9,752 nucleotides of DNA. Origin: JALWSI01 sp964569095 [NCBI: uncultured Aquificales bacterium] (GTDB taxonomy: Bacteria; Thermosulfidibacterota; Thermosulfidibacteria; Thermosulfidibacterales). The notes below the pieces were generated by a model. That model was not told where the DNA came from. It worked only from the letters and a program-made list of their open reading frames with translations, and made no database searches. A program made the translations under genes and the position numbers. Shown here piece after piece: positions 6,601-9,752 of the stretch. Position 1 is the stretch's first letter. Each line of letters opens with the position of its first letter. The DNA is taken from positions 1 through 9,752 of the forward strand of contig CAZMTB010000177.1 of assembly GCA_964569095.1 (NCBI GenBank), read 5' to 3'.

Positions 6601-8896
6601 CTTTACAGTATCTGGTTCATCCCCAGCAACTCTCCTAAAGAACCCCTTATGGTATGCTTCTAAATGGGGGGCTTTTAGAGATATTAATAACAATAACATC
6701 CCCGACCTATCCCAAGAATGGGACAAAGATAACGATGGAACACCAGACACGTACTTCTTCGTTGCTAATCCCCTACAACTAGAAGAGCAATTAAATAAAG
6801 CCTTCACTGATATTCTGAAACAGGCCTCTTCTGGAACATCTGCAACAGTATTATCTGAACGTACCCAAGCGGGAGCTACAATGCTACAGGCACTGTTCTA
6901 TCCAGAAAAGAGATTTGATAATACTACCTTACAATGGATAGGATACCTGAACGCCTTGTGGCTGTATAGGGGAAATACCACTAACTCAACTGCGATAAGA
7001 GAAGACACCGATCACAACTACATATTAGATCTGGTGAGTGACTACATTATTCACTTTGTATTCAAAGACAACGCAACACTGATGGTCGATAGATGCCAGG
7101 ATGTAGATGGAGACGGGTTATGTGATGTTCCCAAGGCAGAAGTGTCTCTAGACGAGCTCGCAGCCATATTTGAGGCAGGAAGTATCTTGCAGGAATACCC
7201 GGCATCACAGAGAGTCATCTACACCAACATTAACAATAACAAGGAGGAGTTTTCAACTGCCAACTGGAACAGCTTACAACCCCTTCTGCTAACCTCAAAC
7301 GAGACCGAAACAAAGGATCTGATAAACTATATACGAGGAGAAGATATTACCGGCTGGCGAAGCAGAACTGTTAGCGGAAACGTGTGGAAGTTGGGCGACA
7401 TAACCTACTCTACTCCACAAGTCGTAAGCTATGAAAACTATTCGGTGATTCTCGTTGGGGCAAACGACGGCATGCTACACGCCTTCAAGCTGGGCAAGAG
7501 AAGCTCTTTTGGATTAAGTGGCAACCAGATAACTCGCCTCTGTGACGACGGAAGCGCTCAGACATGCACAACCGCAGAGTTGGGTAGAGAACTATGGGCA
7601 TACATACCCAAAAACCTCCTACCCTACCTCAGGTATTTGAAAGACCCCGACTACTGCCACCTATACTACGTCGACCTGACCCCCTTCATATTCACCTGGA
7701 ACAATCGCAAGATATTGATAGGGGGCATGAGACTAGGAGGTGCCTGCAACTGCAGTGGCTACGATCACGAATGCATAACCCCTCCAGCAGAGGCCAACGG
7801 AACGGGGTTATCAGCCTACTTCGCCTTAGACATAACCACCCCCACAGATCCCCAGGTTCTTTGGGAATTCTCGCACAGAGACCTGGGATTCACCTTCTCT
7901 GGCCCAGCGGTGTTGAGCATCAACGGTTACCCCACGGTGGTGTTCCTTTCGGGACCAACCCACTACGACGGTATCTCAACCAACAATCTGAAAGTGTTCG
8001 TGCTACCTCTGGATCCCACCAACCTTTCTATACTTAGCGACCAGGTCCAAGTGATAGACACGGGAAAGGCCAACGCCTTTGGGGGAAGGCTCTTCCTGAA
8101 CAAGATCGGCGTGGATAACAACATCTACTTTGGATACACCCAAGGGTTCCCTGCCACCAACTGGACGGTGTGGAAAGGGGGAGTGTACAAGCTCACCCTC
8201 TCCTACGACCAGCAGAACAACAATCAGACCGCCACCCTCACAGAAGTGGTCACCAACATAGGCCCCATCACCTCTGGAGTGAGGGAGGGAAGCTGTGAAA
8301 ACAGCGATATGATCTTCTTCTCAGAAGGCAGGTACTTCTCGGGAAGCCAAGACGATCCCTCTTCAATACGAAGGCTCTACGGCGTTCATACCCAGACCTG
8401 TCCCAAAAACACTGGACCCTGCACCCTCTCTGACTTCGGAAATGCCACCGACCTGACAGCAACCTGGAGCAGCACCAACGGGTGGTACATAGAGCTGCAA
8501 GGCCAAGGAAGCGGCTACAACGCAGAGAGAAGCATAACAGACCCTCTCATACACCAGTACCATGTGGCAGGTTCCCAGAGGGCAGTGGTCTTCTTCACAA
8601 CCTTCCAGCCCACAGCGGACATCTGTGGCTTTGGTGGTCGCACTTACGAATTCATGACAAAGTGCAGCGATGGAGGTGGTCTGGGAGGAGAAGACATAGA
8701 CGCCCTGGGTGGCAAACTCTTCCTGCAGGTCTCAACGGGACAGATAAAAGAGTTCACCTGTTCAGACTTGGCCAACCGCCGTTCAGAACCCGTGCAAGGT
8801 GTCCCCAGCGAGTTCCCTCCCACCTTCGTAACCCCATACATAGCTCCCCCCAGTGCAGGAAAAGAGGGTAAAATAATTCACTGGCTGGAACAATGA
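3617..8896 (+). CDS. pilY1: PilY1-type type IV pilus tip/assembly protein, enlarged
   Basis: PilY1 proteins sit at the pilus tip or cell surface, prime pilus assembly with minor pilins, and act in adhesion and calcium-dependent control of retraction. This copy has 1759 residues, against about 1160 in Pseudomonas aeruginosa. In order: signal peptide 1-29; N-terminal region with HKLYYEAYNDASD and a calcium loop D68-N70-D72-G73-D76; a four-Cys motif (177-203); a PA14-like domain (about 232-380); a second four-Cys motif (535-559); a von Willebrand-like strand, FLMIISD ending at D716, but no visible DxSxS metal site; calcium-type loops at 1022-1030, 1036-1044, 1130-1138 and 1162-1170; then the PilC/PilY1 beta-propeller domain with LGDITYSTP (1259-1267) and VGANDGMLHAF (1280-1290), running close to the end. 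The gene follows the small exported protein by 28 nt and its TGA overlaps the next ATG. GC content varies sharply along it. The C-terminal identification is firm; the N-terminal domains are by-eye calls. Confidence 0.93.
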   Translation: MIRQRKHLIILASMLILTSVLSMGPTSEANQYCAVPPFVGSGKVSPLVMMVMARNHKLYYEAYNDASDLNNDGELDITYNHSIDYYGYFDSYKCYRYDNTNQLFVPVSTNSNKLCPGVGTWSGNYLNYLSMSRMDVLRKVLFGGYRSTDTTSDTILEGVYIPQDAHSWGKEFTGRLCYDGNRYTKMCLSDDDCPTGSSCVDKSEELIGIPAPYVGPSCSNPTTYNDNNILVVKYTNNISEYRNGENHDEVVSSYNYNSYDSHWYLEGADIDPDQNFGNYYNYFLTADLYVDPSDAGTWYFAIDGDDAVEIEILDISPPYSTSDPHSLGIVASWYGLHNDCKCQNHNGEINLTGDHWYRFIIRHIENRGAEGVRVWFKNPTHSSDWQILSRNNLSPSLLRAPYIEPDQYCWLESLSFIEKGWGETSGDIIYKRHLFCITSTTEGAPHMIRLVRNSSERIWNWASKESPVCADEMAHSWESFPIDPPPEEYVVRVKVCDPSVGLESNCKEYDDNNITIYKPEGLLQKYGKGSGTKVCSKSYKPCYNDSDCGEEDGLCIDKSPLLFGLITGSYTNNLQGGVLRKNIWNFEDELQDNGIFLSSASERGSIVKTIDTLRIIGYNYGNRAYGPWSWGAAQGGGNCGWANSPLENGDCRDWGNPIGEMMYETLRYFAGKGAPTPEFTYSTDLDATLELPKPTWEKPTDMFPWCSKPFLMIISDVNPNYDTDQIPDNPFSNFSGDLADFDLDNLTSTISEVENISNTNHFIGETNGDNNFVCSSKNIDSLYDTRGLCPEEPTKKGGYYSAAIAYYAHTKFKENFADHKARNITEYSIALASPLPKIEIELDNHTVTLVPVGKSVSGCVGIDTNCDYKCNLTYDNNRGLIISNCQSDAYCPSNQIVDFYISELTPTTGIFRINFEDVEQGADHDMDAFVEYRYEVIDDSHVRISLDSQYASGCIGQVLGFVISGTTEDGLYLPVRDEDGGGDIVDSMPLTWEKTFTVSGSSPATLLKNPLWYASKWGAFRDINNNNIPDLSQEWDKDNDGTPDTYFFVANPLQLEEQLNKAFTDILKQASSGTSATVLSERTQAGATMLQALFYPEKRFDNTTLQWIGYLNALWLYRGNTTNSTAIREDTDHNYILDLVSDYIIHFVFKDNATLMVDRCQDVDGDGLCDVPKAEVSLDELAAIFEAGSILQEYPASQRVIYTNINNNKEEFSTANWNSLQPLLLTSNETETKDLINYIRGEDITGWRSRTVSGNVWKLGDITYSTPQVVSYENYSVILVGANDGMLHAFKLGKRSSFGLSGNQITRLCDDGSAQTCTTAELGRELWAYIPKNLLPYLRYLKDPDYCHLYYVDLTPFIFTWNNRKILIGGMRLGGACNCSGYDHECITPPAEANGTGLSAYFALDITTPTDPQVLWEFSHRDLGFTFSGPAVLSINGYPTVVFLSGPTHYDGISTNNLKVFVLPLDPTNLSILSDQVQVIDTGKANAFGGRLFLNKIGVDNNIYFGYTQGFPATNWTVWKGGVYKLTLSYDQQNNNQTATLTEVVTNIGPITSGVREGSCENSDMIFFSEGRYFSGSQDDPSSIRRLYGVHTQTCPKNTGPCTLSDFGNATDLTATWSSTNGWYIELQGQGSGYNAERSITDPLIHQYHVAGSQRAVVFFTTFQPTADICGFGGRTYEFMTKCSDGGGLGGEDIDALGGKLFLQVSTGQIKEFTCSDLANRRSEPVQGVPSEFPPTFVTPYIAPPSAGKEGKIIHWLEQ
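4145..4225 (+). repeat. Four-cysteine motif 1 in PilY1
   Basis: Residues 177-203 of PilY1 read C-x9-C-x5-C-x5-C followed by VDKS, with Asp directly before the third Cys. A related copy lies at 5219-5293. The cysteines probably form disulfides outside the cell; this is inference. Confidence 0.65.
4310..4756 (+). other. PA14-like domain coding region within PilY1
   Basis: Residues about 232-380 of PilY1 resemble a PA14 beta-sandwich: GTWYFAIDGDDAVEIEI (D303-G304-D305-D306) corresponds to the 'G.Y.F...SDDG..L.V' core, and HWYRFIIRHIENRGAEGVRVWF corresponds to the closing 'Y.I.V.Y.E..G.AG..L.W' strands. PA14 domains often bind carbohydrate, with adjacent Asp residues holding calcium. A sugar-binding role here is inference. 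Confidence 0.6.
5219..5293 (+). repeat. Four-cysteine motif 2 in PilY1
   Basis: Residues 535-559 of PilY1 read C-x6-C-x5-C-x6-C followed by IDKS, again with Asp before the third Cys. The spacing and the [VI]DKS ending match motif 1 at 4145-4225, while the DNA of the two copies is clearly diverged. Confidence 0.65.
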
Positions 8897-9390
8897 TGAA
8901 CAAGAAGGGTTTTACCCTAATAGAGCTGATGGTGGTCATAGCCATAGTGGCCATGCTGGCCACCCTCGCTTTAACGGGATACCACTCCACCAGAAAGAAG
9001 GTGAAGGTAGAGAACGAAATAAAGGCCCTTTACGGCAATCTGCAGAACGCAAAGATGAGGGCCTTTGCAGAGAAGAGAATGTGGGGACTGGTCTGGAGCA
9101 GCGTACCCTTCACCTCTTACGAGATGAGGTACGACACCGATGGAGACGACGATATCACGGACTCCGGAGGCTACAACTCCACCGGCACGGTATCCGACCT
9201 TCAATACCCCATAAACAGGACAACCTCTCTCAACTACGTAACCTTCAAAGCCTCGGGACTCTCTAACAACGAACTCTCCTTCTACGTGGATTCCGCGCCA
9301 GACGCCGAATATGACTGCGTAAAAGTAACCCAGACCAGAATAAAGATGGGAAAGTGGAATGCGACCAGCAACGAATGTGTTGAGAGATAG
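8893..9390 (+). CDS. Type IV prepilin, FimT/GspH-like minor pilin
   Basis: This 165-residue prepilin has a short basic leader (MMNKKG) and a class III signal sequence. The prepilin peptidase would cut after G6, N-methylate F7, and the required Glu is at mature position 5 (FTLIE). A hydrophobic helix follows to about residue 29, then an amphipathic stretch with LQNAKMRAFAEKR, typical of FimT/GspH minor pilins. The globular part has an acidic turn, DTDGDDD at 81-87, and two cysteines, C142 and C162, that could close a C-terminal disulfide loop as in type IVa pilins. ATG at 8893 overlaps the pilY1 TGA (ATGA), implying translational coupling; the ATG at 8896 is an alternative start. There is no strong ribosome binding site, which fits coupling. 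It probably joins the PilY1/minor-pilin priming complex. The prepilin class is certain; FimT versus another minor pilin is likely but not certain. Confidence 0.88.
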   Translation: MMNKKGFTLIELMVVIAIVAMLATLALTGYHSTRKKVKVENEIKALYGNLQNAKMRAFAEKRMWGLVWSSVPFTSYEMRYDTDGDDDITDSGGYNSTGTVSDLQYPINRTTSLNYVTFKASGLSNNELSFYVDSAPDAEYDCVKVTQTRIKMGKWNATSNECVER

Positions 9391-9752
9391 CCATCACGAA
9401 GCAAGGAGAAGAGGGCTTCTCGATAACCAGGGATTCACCCTGCTGGAGGCCCTGATAGCCATAACCCTGCTGGCACTCATGATGCTAGCCCTATACCGCT
9501 CCGCGGCAATGATAATGACCCGCAATGTCGAAAACACACTCAGCGACGAGGCGGTAAAGGTGGCCAACGAGGTGATAGAAGACCTGAGAAACCAAGGCTT
9601 CAGCTCCCTATCCTCGGGAACAGAGACCATCACCCGAAGGGTACGGGGATTCACCCAAACATTCACTATTGAGAAGACCGTGATCAACTTCTCCACTGCC
9701 GCAAGGGTCACCGTGACCGTAAGGTGGACCTACGGGGGAAGGTCTCACAGCT
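9359..9752 (+). CDS. PilV-like type IV prepilin, 3' end beyond the window
   Basis: This is the first 131 codons of a second prepilin. The processing site is G25 before FTLLEALIAITLLALMMLALY, with Glu at mature position 5, a typical PilV/GspI-type N-terminus. The following NVENTLSDEAVKVANEVIEDLRN helix also fits PilV, whose globular domain commonly follows a ...A..LAN..IE.LR. pattern. The start is uncertain: ATG 9359 (used here, 25-residue leader), GTG 9377 (19) and TTG 9380 (18) are the only standard starts in frame, since a TAA closes the frame at 9341-9343. All of them overlap the preceding gene, which ends at 9390. A strong AAGGAG at 9403-9408 has no usable start after it. The protein probably works with the FimT-like pilin and PilY1 in the pilus tip complex. 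The product type is firm; the start is not. Confidence 0.8.
   Translation, partial: MRPATNVLRDSHHEARRRGLLDNQGFTLLEALIAITLLALMMLALYRSAAMIMTRNVENTLSDEAVKVANEVIEDLRNQGFSSLSSGTETITRRVRGFTQTFTIEKTVINFSTAARVTVTVRWTYGGRSHS

Noticed and set aside
7336-7344. Integrin-binding RGD motif in PilY1
   Set aside because: The sequence is RGE, part of the conserved 'YIRGED' propeller entry, not RGD.
9394-9711. Minus-strand open frame of 105 codons
   Set aside because: It is antisense to a clear prepilin and is Ser/Val/Arg-rich without a recognisable domain. The other minus-strand frames in the window are likewise shadows.

Overview
The window looks like chromosomal DNA from an anaerobic, respiring, possibly thermophilic bacterium, most likely of the Deltaproteobacteria / Desulfobacterota / Thermodesulfobacteriota kind. 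Three things suggest this: a lactate-permease-type carrier, an eight-heme periplasmic cytochrome c, and a very large PilY1 whose N-terminus (HKLYYEAYNDASD followed by a calcium loop) is of the type I associate with Geobacter-like deltaproteobacteria. Arginine is written mostly as AGA/AGG and isoleucine often as ATA, which is common in thermophiles. The taxonomic call is inference only.

All six genes I support lie on the + strand. Region 1 (38-1522) is a LctP-family lactate/glycolate permease. Region 2 (1666-2898) is an exported octaheme cytochrome c with a strong ribosome binding site. A 210-nt gap (2899-3108) follows, holding a nested inverted repeat with a perfect 10-bp inner stem. Region 3 (3109-9752, continuing past the window) is a type IV pilus minor-pilin/adhesin cluster: a small basic exported protein of unknown function, a 1759-residue PilY1, a FimT/GspH-type prepilin whose start overlaps the pilY1 stop (ATGA), and the first part of a PilV-type prepilin that overlaps the fimT-like gene.

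In known type IV pilus systems PilY1 and the minor pilins form a tip/priming complex, so region 3 probably encodes such a tip. The small protein ahead of pilY1 may belong to the same export or assembly unit. The permease and cytochrome would fit lactate-fuelled anaerobic respiration, but the sequence does not show that they work together with the pilus.

The most unusual parts are: the extra N-terminal half of PilY1, with a PA14-like domain in an AT-richer stretch bracketed by two related four-cysteine motifs; the pilY1-first gene order; the unrecognised small basic protein; and the palindromic element before it. I saw no tRNA, rRNA, CRISPR array, transposase or convincing intrinsic terminator.
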